NCBI GenBank assembly: GCA_019918135.1
Contig: WBZZ01003091.1
Span: 210,001 to 274,000, forward strand
Direction: 5' to 3'
Source of the DNA: Paulinella micropora
Lineage: Eukaryota; Cercozoa; Imbricatea; Euglyphida; Paulinellidae
DNA: 64,000 bases
Both the position numbers and the translations under genes were made by a program. This document shows, one piece after another, positions 30,448 through 39,817 of the stretch (positions are counted from its first letter, which is position 1; each line of letters opens with the position of its first letter). The notes under the pieces were generated by a model, which made no database searches, was not told where the DNA came from, and worked only from the letters and a program-made list of their open reading frames with translations.

Positions 30448-31459
30448 TGATAATTACTTTAGACAACCACTCCGGCGTGCGGCGATTTTTGATCTCGTCG
30501 TTGGCAAACGCCGCGCCCTGTTGTACCAACGGGAACGCTCCCATGCCGATCTTGAAACTTATCGCACTGTGCAGCTGCCGATTCGCCTCAAGTGCCGGGC
30601 GCGGCGCCGTTGGTGGATAGCTCTTGGACTGGAGTTGGCGGATGACGGCCTCTGTTTCCAGTACCTTGACGTTTCCCGCCCGGGCCCACACAGACGGCGT
30701 CTGCCCTTTGGCGAAGGGCAGCGTGGCGTCGTCCACGACAGACACGCGGAAGCCCTGGCGCGCCAGGTCCTCGCACGTGCGTTTTACGCAAATATCGGCC
30801 GCCACTCCGCCGATATAGACGTGCGTAATCTGACGCGCTCGCAGGATCTCCGTCAGGCTGAAGCTGTGGGAGCCGGCGCGGTTAGGGCATTTGACCTCAC
30901 TTTCGTGGTCGTTCTCCAAGACAGCCGAGTTGGCGTCCACGTCTCGATTGAAGCCCTTGCGGAAATAAGTCTGGGCCTCGGCCGCCACGCCGGCTACTGT
31001 CGCCACCAGCTCGCCGGACGGCGTGTCCCAGGGCGGCGCAAAGCCAGTTAGCTCTTTGGTAACCTGCTGCCCGTCCGTGCCGTGTATGCAGTGGCTGTTG
31101 TACAGCTGTTGCGTGATGCTGGCGCCCTTGTAGTTGTACTGGATCCGATCATTGCCGATTTTCTGCGCATTTAGCTGGGCGTGCGTTTTTTTGGAAGTAA
31201 GAAAGGAGACGTGGTCGGCCGGGTGAGTGTCGAGCGTCCAGACCACGAGGCCGAACGGCACTTCCGACAACAGGCGCTTGACGTTGTCGAAGCAGCCCCT
31301 GACGGCGTCACTGTTGTTGTGAGGCAGGTCGGCCAACGACAGTTCTCCGCCCGGATCGCAAAAGTCGGTTTGCATGTCGACGACCACGAGGCAACTCGTG
31401 TGCAAACAGTGGAACGAGGCCGAGCAGCTCTGGGCTACGCTTGCGTGGCTCGTCATCAA
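30347..31459 (-). CDS. Nicotinamidase/isochorismatase-family hydrolase
   Basis: An intact 370-residue frame. CLVVVDMQTDF carries the catalytic Asp (about residue 28). DTHPADHVSF gives the Asp and two His of the metal site typical of nicotinamidases. HCIHGTDGQ matches the HCxxGTxG motif. GGVAADICVKRTCEDL carries the nucleophile Cys. Together these favour nicotinamidase (nicotinamide to nicotinic acid, NAD salvage) over other isochorismatases. The core is about 290 residues. An extra C-terminal segment of about 60 residues (from IKNRRTPEWL) overlaps the next gene, and an internal stretch between the HCxxGT motif and the Cys is longer than usual. A Lys of the triad was not placed with certainty. 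Confidence 0.8.
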   Translation of the reverse strand: MMTSHASVAQSCSASFHCLHTSCLVVVDMQTDFCDPGGELSLADLPHNNSDAVRGCFDNVKRLLSEVPFGLVVWTLDTHPADHVSFLTSKKTHAQLNAQKIGNDRIQYNYKGASITQQLYNSHCIHGTDGQQVTKELTGFAPPWDTPSGELVATVAGVAAEAQTYFRKGFNRDVDANSAVLENDHESEVKCPNRAGSHSFSLTEILRARQITHVYIGGVAADICVKRTCEDLARQGFRVSVVDDATLPFAKGQTPSVWARAGNVKVLETEAVIRQLQSKSYPPTAPRPALEANRQLHSAISFKIGMGAFPLVQQGAAFANDEIKNRRTPEWLSKVIINGKYIPGLVGDPACPRNACFNRRCTSRKTRSRG

Positions 31460-31978
31460 GAGGGCTGCGCAGAAACCACTGTGAAGAAGGAGGAAGTGTG
31501 GAGAGCTTTTGAAAAAAAGAAAAGGTCTTTTTCTTTTCTTTGCTTAAATTAGGCAGGCCAAGCCCCTCCCTTTCCCCCCTTTTTTTCCTCTTTGATTATT
31601 TTCTTTGGGGATGATCCAGCCTTTTTTTCTTGTCATTCTTTATACAAATAGAAGCAAAAGTACGTAAATCCATGGAGGGACAAGACAGGGCGGGGGGGAA
31701 TGGGAGAGGGAGGAAGGCAAGGGAAGACAGATTTAGCGCCCCCTCCCCTCCCTCTCCCTTTCTCCCCCGCCATCCGCAAACAAAAGCAAACAACTGCACG
31801 GGGAGGACTGGGGGGAGAAGGCCAGTGGGGGGGGGGGGGGGGTGTCGTAGCGACACAAAAAAAAAGACAGGGAGAACTGGGGGGAGAGAGAGAGAGAGGG
31901 CGCGTGTGGGGGCCGGGGGGGGGGGGGGAAGGGGGAAGGGAGGCGGGGCACCAACGACAGAGAGAGAGAAAATGAGGT
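31460..31978. other. Spacer with purine/pyrimidine tracts
   Basis: Contains G-rich blocks (about 31690-31735, 31823-31843, 31913-31935), GA repeats and C-rich stretches. Open frames on both strands here are low-complexity Gly/Arg or Pro/Leu and are not called. Confidence 0.55.
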
Positions 31979-32371
31979 CTATTCTTTGTGTTCCTTGCCG
32001 CGGCGCACGGAACAATCTTGATCAAAGAGCGGGGGCTTCAGCGCTAGGATCAGCGTCAGTTGCGCGGCCGTCAGGAAGTGCACGGTCAGTTCGCTGTCCA
32101 CGAGGCAGGCCCTTGGCAGCAAGTGTGTGTCTTTCGAGGATTGCAGCCACAAGATGAACTCGAAGTGGAGCAGGCCGAGCAGGGATTCCACGCACTTGTT
32201 CGTCGTCAGGGGCACGGGGCACACACGGGCCGTGCGCAGTGCAATCCAGGGTTCGTTCTGGAAGTAAAGCACCTTGCCTTTGCACAGCACGTGGTGCGTC
32301 TGATGGTGACTGCACAGTGGCTTGCAGCTTTTCTTCAGGCCGTGTGGCGCGACAGTAGCCTCGGCCGACAT
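31979..32371 (-). CDS. Small Cys/His-containing protein, unknown
   Basis: A 130-residue frame from the ATG at 32371. The N-terminus has a Cys/His cluster (CKPLCSHHQTHHVLC) that could bind zinc. The middle is hydrophobic and aromatic (LLGLLHFEFILWL), followed by a leucine-rich stretch. It is divergent from the gene at 32857, with the 57-bp tandem repeat lying between the two starts. Family not recognised. Confidence 0.5.
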   Translation of the reverse strand: MSAEATVAPHGLKKSCKPLCSHHQTHHVLCKGKVLYFQNEPWIALRTARVCPVPLTTNKCVESLLGLLHFEFILWLQSSKDTHLLPRACLVDSELTVHFLTAAQLTLILALKPPLFDQDCSVRRGKEHKE

Positions 32372-32489
32372 CTTTTGCCGTTCTCGTGTCTCCTTTTTCT
32401 CTCTTACCACCGAATTCCCGCGCCCCCCTCCCCGCGCAAACCTTTCCCCTGCACTCACTCGCGCCCCTTTTCTGCTGGACAAAACCTTT

Positions 32490-32835
32490 CCCTCCCCTCC
32501 CCCCCCTCCTTCCTCCGGGCCCTCCCCACTTTTTTTTTTGTTTTTCTTCCTTTCCCATCCCCCTCCTTCCACCGGGCCCTCCCCACTTTTTTTTTTGTTT
32601 TTCTTCCTTTCCCACCCCCCTCCTTCCTCCGGGCCCTCCCCACTTTTTTTGGTTTTTCTTCCTTTCCCACCCCCCTCCTTCCTCCGGGCCCTCCCCACTT
32701 TTTTTGGTTTTTCTTCCTTTCCCACCCCCCTCCTTCCTCCGGGCCCTCCCCAATTTTTTTGGTTTTTCTTCCTTTCCCACCCCCCTCCTTCCTCCGGGCC
32801 CTCACACTTTTTTTTTGTTTTTCTTCCTTTCCGCC
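32490..32835. repeat. Six tandem copies of a 57-bp repeat
   Basis: The unit runs CTCCTTCCTCCGGGCCCTCC, then CCAC/AATTTTTTT(T)GGTTTTTC, then TTCCTTTCCCACCCC. Copies differ mainly in length of the T-run and a few substitutions. It sits in the divergent promoter interval between the genes at 31979-32371 and 32857-33291. Frames through it give Phe/Pro or Gly/Lys runs. Not CRISPR-like: there are no unique spacers between units. Confidence 0.9.
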
Positions 32836-32856
32836 CCCCAAAAAAAAGAAGTGCAG

Positions 32857-33291
32857 ATGAACGAGGCTTTTTGGCTCTGGGCGGTCAACCAGTTCCTGCA
32901 GGACAGCGAGGGGCTCGTCCGCTACGGAGAAACCCGCGAACCAGAGCCGCAACTGCTGTCCGATCTCAAGAAGTTCCACGCGGTACTAGAGTGGAACATG
33001 ATCGACGAGCACCGGCAGAGGCTGGCCGAGCTCGTGGCGGCCACGGGGTCGCATTCGCGCTCGGAGGCGTCCAACGAGAGCGTGCGGCCCGGCAGGGTGG
33101 TGTGGGATCCCCCCCCTCGCGCTCAAGGATCCCGGCGAAGGCACGCCAAGGCGCGGCACTGGCGGGCAGCGCGCAAATTAGCTGCGCCGCGCGTCGCCGA
33201 CCGCGACAGACACTTTCTGTACGTGCCGTATTTGCGGGTGTGCGCGCCCCCAGCCTCTGCGGGCAAGGACAAGAACCGTGCGGAACGCTAG
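32857..33291 (+). CDS. Small protein with basic C-terminus, unknown
   Basis: A 144-residue frame starting at an ATG after an A-rich leader (AAAAAAAAGAAGTGCAG). The N-terminal half is helical and acidic (FWLWAVNQFLQDSEG, HRQRLAELVAATG). The C-terminal half is strongly basic (GSRRRHAKARHWRAARK), which suggests nucleic-acid binding. No known family. Confidence 0.5.
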   Translation: MNEAFWLWAVNQFLQDSEGLVRYGETREPEPQLLSDLKKFHAVLEWNMIDEHRQRLAELVAATGSHSRSEASNESVRPGRVVWDPPPRAQGSRRRHAKARHWRAARKLAAPRVADRDRHFLYVPYLRVCAPPASAGKDKNRAER

Positions 33292-33652
33292 TATAAACAT
33301 CAAGTCGTCTTTGTGCGCACGCCACCAACGACGGTACAGTAGCACGGTGTTAAAAGAAAAAAGTGACAAAAGAACCGGCCTTAAAAATCCGGTACCGGCA
33401 AGGGAGGAGTTATTCGCCTTTTTTAAGATTTGTAAAAAGAAACGGTCTGCCCCACACTCCTCGAACGATTTTAAAAACTGGTCAGGAGAGCGTGATGATG
33501 CTCCAGAATTTTCTTTTTAAAAAAGGAATGTTTTTTCTTTTTTCAATCTACTTTGTTTTTTTCTTTTTTCCTAGCAGCAGGAGAGAGAGAGAGATGCGGG
33601 ACAAAAAAAAAGCAGAGGATAATATTCTCAGAGAGAGGCAAGCTTGTTTTTT
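33292..33652. other. Spacer, no gene seen
   Basis: AT-richer than neighbours, with T-runs and a short GA repeat near 33580. Holds the 3' end of the gene at 32857 and probably the 3' end of the minus-strand gene beginning at 44766. Confidence 0.45.
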
Positions 33653-34692
33653 TTACACGTCGTCGATGATGACGTTGACATGCAAGTCTTCGATTACAAC
33701 TCGGTCGTCATCGGGCTCCTGCACTACGCCCGCCGACGAAGTCGGCACAAGCGCCATCGTCGTGGTGTCGCGTCTCTCGCCGGGCGCGTAGCCGCCCTCC
33801 TCCCACCCCACACAGTCCGACGCCTGCTCGGCCGGGTCCGATGCCTGGTCAAAGGCGTTCTCCGCGTCCCAGAGGAACAGGAACTTGGGCACCCGTTTGA
33901 GGCACAGCGCGCCCTGCGACAACGGGTCGAAACTCGCACGGATCGAGAAGCCCACGCTCGCCACGGCCCCGGGGCGCACACAGCGGCTGGCCTGCTCGTC
34001 CGTCATGACCGGGTGGCCGGGCGCGCGCATGTCGCGGATGTACAGGTCGTTGAACTTGTAGCCGTTGTCTTGTTGCCCTGCTTCTTCTGCTGGCCCCAGC
34101 CGCGCTGCCCGGCATTCGCGAACGTGTTCACGTTGGAGAACGAGTAGTTGGCCTGCGTTTGCAGCACCAGCGCCGGTGCTTCGTTGGGCTGCGAGTCTGT
34201 CTTCTTGAAGTAGCAGCCGCTCTTCACGTAGCGCGTCAGCCCCTTGCGCTCGTCGGGGGTCTTGGCTGAATATTCTTCGCTCTTGCTCCGCAGGAGCACC
34301 TCGCGGAACTTGGTGCGCACGGCCTCCGGGTACGTGCCGTCGGCGTTCTTGCTGGCTCCCAGGTCCAGCGCGATGTCCTTGAGCTTGTTGCTCACGCACG
34401 GCATGACCTGGCACAGCAGCGTGGCCTTCTGCCCGTCCTTCAGCGCGTCCAGCACGCAGAAGACGGGCAGGAACTCGAGCCACAGGTCGAACACCACCGC
34501 GAGCGCGCCCACCTCGTACCTTTGGCCGCGCGAAGAAGCTACCTGCGCCGGCGGCGCCGCCTTGGACGCGCGGGCGCTCACCATGAAGCTGCGTTGCACG
34601 CGTTCGGGCTTCACGCTGTCCCCCAGAGGATCCGAGTTGTACCTGTGCGCAAAGTCTTCGGGGTCGCGGTACGAGCCGTAGCAGAGCCGCCC
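33653..34692 (-). pseudogene. 3' part of a virus-like gene split by the transposon
   Basis: On the minus strand this continues the coding frame that starts at 44766, after removal of the transposon and one copy of the 4-bp target duplication. It encodes about 340 residues: a Tyr/Gly-rich start (GRLCYGSYRDPEDF), RSFMVSARASK, a hydrophobic core (LAVVFDLWLEFLPVF), QTQANYSFSNVNTF, and, after a frameshift near 34090 in a GC-rich run, FNDLYIRDMRAPGHP, ASVGFSIRASFDPLSQ and an acidic valine-rich end. It resembles weakly the genes at 10318-12995 and 29311-30447. The function is not recognised; aromatic, Asn-rich beta-like segments would suit a structural protein, but this is a guess. Confidence 0.5.
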
Positions 34693-34696
34693 GTAA
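34693..34696. repeat. Left target-site duplication GTAA
   Basis: GTAA here and at 44164-44167 flank the transposon directly. Counting one copy once and removing the element makes the two flanking coding segments continuous in frame on the minus strand, which independently supports these boundaries. Confidence 0.85.
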
Positions 34697-35686
34697 AACA
34701 TCCACGACGCCTAAAAGTACTAGTCCCTTTTGCCTCAAGTGCATGAGGCAAACTGATAAAAGAGTGAGGCAAATTCCAGCAAGTTTTATGCTTGTTTTCT
34801 GTATTTTATTGATAATTAAACATTACTAGATAATAAAAAATGAAATTTAAATGAAATTTCAAGTTGGTAGGTAGTGAAAAGAAGCAAATATGGATGCAAA
34901 AAAAAGTGACATAGTGGCAAAATATTTGCCTCAAGTCTGCCTCGATTTTGCATCATTTTTGCATGAAAACTTATGTAATTTTCAACAAATAACTTTGTTT
35001 TAATAAAATAATGAATTTATATATGATTTTGTTGCATTTTTCACAAGAAAATATTGGTGGCAGGTGGCACCTGGTGACTCACATTTTCATGACTGGTGAC
35101 AGTATTATTACACTAAGTCAAAATGGAAAAACATTAGTTCCAGCAAGTTTTATGTTTTTTTTTTTGATAATTAAACGTTACTAAATAATAAAAATTGAAT
35201 TTACTATGAAATTTTCAACTTGATCGGTAGTGAAAAGAAGCAAATATAGATGCAAAAAAAAAAGTGACAGTGGCAAAATATTTGCCTCAAGTCTGCCTCA
35301 TTTTTGCATAAAAATTTATGTAATTTTCAACGAATAACTTTGTTTTAATAAAATAATGAATTTATGTATCATTTTGTTGCAATTGGCACAAGAAAATATT
35401 GGTGGCAGGTGGCACCAGGTGACTCACATTTTCGTGACGTCACAAAATTATTACACTAAGTTAAAATGGAACAACATTAAGCAAGCACGTCACAACACTT
35501 AATATATTGTTTTTCTTTCATAATTAATCATGGAGAATCTAAATATATATAGTTTATTATTAATAATAATAATATTAAGATCATTAACTTCAGTTGAAAA
35601 TTGCTACATTATTTTTTCAAAATTTCCCTAAGTCATATATTAATACAACCAATACCGACTGTTTTCCAGCGCAGATTTAATTACAA
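34697..35686 (+). repeat. Left terminal inverted repeat of the transposon
   Basis: About 990 bp complementary to 43173-44163. Within it a block of about 350 bp is tandemly duplicated (about 34775-35136 and 35137-35485): both halves begin CCAGCAAGTTTTATG, contain TTTGCCTCAAGTCTGCCTC and end near ACACTAAGT.AAAATGGAA. The outermost 90 bp have three TTTGCCTC/GAGGCAAA words in both orientations, likely protein-binding sites for transposition. Confidence 0.92.
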
Positions 35687-35906
35687 TTGATTTCAGTGAT
35701 TATCAAAAGCGTATTTAAATTACACACATATATATATAATTAGCAGCAAGTCTTTAATAAATTTGACTTCATTTTACGCAAACACTGTTGAATAAAAAAC
35801 TTCAAGTTGCCACTCACAAAGTCGAGTAAACTGGAGAGCTCAAAAGGTAAAATAAAATGGAGGAATTCAATAAGGAGATGTGAAGCGTAAAAGAAAAAAC
35901 AAAATA

Positions 35907-38663
35907 CTAATAAAACATTCGTTTCAGTATGGTATCCCTAGCAAACTTATGTTGCTGGGCGAGCATTTGCTGCTCGACAAGAAGGTGGTAATCCCACAGC
36001 TCTGCTTCACGGCGTGCATGAGTTGGTAATATGCGTGGCTGTGATTTTGAATAGTGGGTGACTGCATTTTGGCTGCTAACATTTTCATCTACTTCCTCAA
36101 GCAATTGCGCACCTGTACGTAAAACACTTGCAACGACTGGCTTGGATGCTTGTTGAGCATGTGCAAGCTGCTGCTTAAGGATTGCTATTTCCTCTTGTAA
36201 CTTATTTGCTTGAGCTTGCAGCTTTTTTTTTTCAGACTCTGTTTCAGCCTGACTCGCATATGAATCAACGGGGGAGATGTTTGTGGCGGATGCGGAAGAG
36301 ACATTTGCGGCTGGTCCAGCGGAATGATGACAATTCGGGTTGCTAGTCACTAGCTGACGCTGTTTCAACAAGGCCTCAAAAACGCCCGTGATCGATTGAA
36401 GTGTCAGCGGTGGCTCCTTATGGTCAGGCGTGGGTCCATGATCATCATTGGGCTTGGATCTATCATCGGACTCGGGGTCATCCTCAGGCTTGTGTTCCTC
36501 ACTACCATCATCCTCAACAGGCAACTGAGGTAACTGAGGTACTTTAGACTTTTTCTGTTTCCCTTGCTTGCTCTTGCGTGACCCCTTAGTAGCAGCCGCT
36601 GCCTTACTGGTACTGGTCTTACTGGCCGGCTTCTTGCTAGCCTGCAACAAATCAAAATAAATTGGAAGGACTATCAGAGATATCGAGGGCAGAATTTCTT
36701 GAACCTGGTTGGGCGGAGTAGGTTCAGGCTTCACCTTTACCACACGTTTAGGTCTGCCATTCGGCCACTCACCTGCTACCTGAGGCTGGTCATCCATGAA
36801 AACAAAATCATATATACGTGGCAGAGTGTCAAGCGGCCGCTGCGGTACCACACCGGTAGTAGGATCTGGTTCGGGTGAACTCATTAATGCCAAAGCTGGG
36901 GTGATTTCTTGGTCCCATACCTCCGGGTCGCAATCACCGACAGCCTTCGATCGGTCGGCGTCGATGGCTTTCTGACCAATAAACTGAAACTGGCGGAAAG
37001 TAGTGTTGGTACCCGGAACCTTTACCTTTCGAGAAATAAAAAGCGTCTTCTTTACATCAGTGATGTCTTTCTGTTTCCAATTCAGAAATTGCTTTGACAG
37101 CTTCACCACCGCCCTGTGCACATAACAATGAGATTGATTGCAGAAAATACAATGCAACTGATCCGCACGAGATAACTTCTTCACCCTCTCTGGTGATGAG
37201 CAGTTTGCGGGGCCGGGTGTTCAAATTCTTCATATTCTTACTCTTCAGCTCTGCGAGAACTGCAATCTTCTGACGAGTAGGGTTGTCGCCAGGGGTTGCA
37301 TATTCCAACAGAGTTCTGACAGCAAACAACAGGAGAGATGAAAAAAAAAGTGCATTCATATGGGGGGAGGGGGGGTGGTACGCTATGCCGAAGTCCCCTT
37401 TGTCAAAAGAATGGTTGTTGGTTGATCGGCAAAAGAAAGCATCGGGTGCAATGCCTTTGGGGGGCGCGGTGTCAACACCATCGACATCGATTAACGGGGG
37501 AGAGGCAGACTTCAAAGGATCTCCCTCCGGCAAACTTGACTCTGGCTTCGGCGGCAAACTGGACTCTGGCTTCTGCGAAGCGGACTCTGCTTCAGCCACC
37601 TTGCTTTTCGACTCTGCTTCATCCTCCGTGCTTTTCGCTTTCGAATCTGACGATTCTGGAGTAATGGTCTTATTCTCTGTGTCTTTCACTTCATCCGAAC
37701 CAGACTGAGTACCGGCCGGCTTGTCTTGTTTTATTTCTTTCAGTGCTTCATTTCTCAGTCTTTCTTGTTCTTCTTTTGCAGCTATGTCTGCTAGTCTTTT
37801 TTGTTCTGCTTTTTCCTCTGCATCTTTCTGTTTCCTTTGCCTTTCATCTGCTTCTAGCCTGTCTTTTCCTTCTCTTTCTTTCCGTGCTTGTTCTTTTCTA
37901 GCCTTGTCTTGTGCTTCCGCCTTCCTTTGTATCTCATCTAACTGCTTCCTCCTCTTTTCCTCGTCTTCCTTCGACAATTTTTCTCGTGTTGGTTTCTTTT
38001 TCTTCTCTGTCTTGGTTTTTATCTCTTTCTCTTTCTCTTTGTCTCCCCCTCTTTGTTGTCAGTCTTTTTCTTCTTCTTATTTGGCTCTTTCTCTTTGTCT
38101 CCTCCCTCTTTGTTGTCAGTCTTTTTCTCTTTCTCTTTCTCCTTCTCTTTCACTTTCTCTTTCTCTTTGTCTCCTCCCTCTTTGTTGTCAGTCTTTTTCT
38201 TCTTCTTCTTCGGCTGATCTGCTACTTGTTCATCGTGGAATCGTTTCACTGTTTTCTTCATTCTTTCTTCTTTCTTCTCTCCTCCCTCTTCTTTCCATTC
38301 TACCTTTGCCTTGGGTTTTCGTTCCGCACCCTCAAGGGTCGTCCAACGGCAGATCCACCCGGCGGGGACGTCGTTGAAGTTGGCAGGAAACTCCCACAGA
38401 GGCCTCCTTGCCTTGAGAAAGGACTCTTCGTCCACGGTCCCCGAGTACTTGAACTTCTCCTTGCCTTGTCCAGCCTTGCCCAGGTGAAGCCAGTTGTCGT
38501 GGCTGTCGACTTCGATGAAAACGTCTCCAGTCATCCTTGACTTCTTGTAACCAATAAGCGTGACAACCTAAACAAAAAAGGCCAAGGGGGAAAAAAAGGG
38601 AATGACTTGGTGCAGTGACGCAGAGGTTGAGTGGCAAGCATAAAGTGGACTTACTTTGGACAT
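35907..38663 (-). CDS. Transposon minus-strand gene, Lys/Glu-rich coiled protein
   Basis: The first exon is only nine bases (38663-38655, Met-Ser-Lys), followed by an 87-nt intron (38568-38654). Further introns are supported at 37316-37381, 37114-37168 and 36642-36704 by GT-AG ends and frame continuity. The N-terminus (DVFIEVDSHDNWLHL, PANFNDVPAGWICRW) is a small folded domain. Then come KE-rich repeats (DNKEGGDKEKE, three copies), a long charged coiled coil, Ser/Glu/Pro-rich linkers, and a C-terminal coiled coil (KKLQAQANKLQEEIAILKQQ) ending REAELWDYHLLVEQQMLAQQ. The third KE repeat has lost one base near 38045, shifting frame. An accessory transposition protein is the simplest reading; no enzyme motif is seen. 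Confidence 0.65.
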
Positions 38664-39403
38664 ACTGTCTTCCTTGCTTTGCTTTGAACACTCGACTTTT
38701 GGGGCTGGTTGTGTGGGGTGTTCGAAAAAGGTTCAACTGGTCACAGTCAGTATGGCCAGAAAAATGGTAGTCCGAACGGCAGATGACTGAGTTGAAGTTT
38801 TTTGCGACCGGTGGTCGCTATAAACCTTTTAGAGATTGGGGTCATGGGGAGAAAATATGAGGACTTTGTTGTGCTCGGCACTTTTTCATGCTGTTTTATG
38901 CATTTTTCTTGGAAAACATTTATGGCAAACCTCCTCATTTGCGTTCCTCCTTCATCTCCCTTTTTTTCCCGGTTCCAAACCGTGTCCTTGGGTGTGTGTC
39001 AGGAATCAGCGAGGCAAATCATTTTTGCCTCGCACTTTCCAAGTCGGGGGCCTCCTGTTGCTGTTTCGGCTCAGACACAGCATTACAGGTAACCAATCTT
39101 ACTCATTTTGTTCTGTCTTATGCGTGGCCTATTTCTTTTTCACTGCATTTTTGTGCATGCATTCACTTCTGGAACTTGCTAGGCAAAACCCATTTTGCCT
39201 CGCATTTTCCTTAGGCTGCACCTAGTTGGCCATGTGCTGCAAATCCTTGCATTAGCAGGTACTCATTTCTATTCTTTTCAGCCTTTCTTGCACATGTGCT
39301 TTTTTTTTTTGCTTCTGTGCAGTGCTTCCTTGCAGGATAGCAACTAGCGAGGCAAATTCCCCCCCCCCCCCCCCCCCCTCTCTCTCTCTCTCTTTCTCTC
39401 TCC

Positions 39404-39484
<81 letters not shown>

Positions 39485-39817
39485 CCTCTCTCTCTCTCTC
39501 CCTATCTCTCTCCCTCTCTCTCTCCATCCCTCCCTCCCTCTCTCTCTCTCTCTCTTTCTCCCTTGCACTTTTGCTTTTGCGTTGCTGCACTGCGCGGTTG
39601 ATGACGGACCTGACGATTCGATCGTCCTTGCGGGGAGAGGGAAGGGTCACTTGCATCCCCTCGCGCGACGTAATACCCATGCCAGCCCCGAGGCCTTAGT
39701 CTGATAGCCAGGAATGCTTTGCACTTTACTTTTCTGCATTGCCTCCTAATATATTACCCTCCTATACCCCTCCTGTATCCCTGCAATCTCTATGTAGCTC
39801 TCTATCTTTCCCTTAGG
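38664..39817. promoter_or_regulatory. Central divergent promoter region of the transposon
   Basis: Lies between the two divergent gene starts. It repeats the GAGGCAAA/TTTGCCTC word (about 39010-39035, 39180-39205, 39350) seen in the terminal repeats, in inverted pairs around short spacers, each within a phrase such as AGCGAGGCAAATCATTTTTGCC. A CT microsatellite (about 39378-39560) follows a C-run (39360-39379). The shared word suggests that one element-encoded protein binds both ends and the promoter. Confidence 0.55.

Noticed and set aside
32490..32835. CRISPR array
   Set aside because: Units are contiguous with no unique spacers, and no cas-like gene is nearby.
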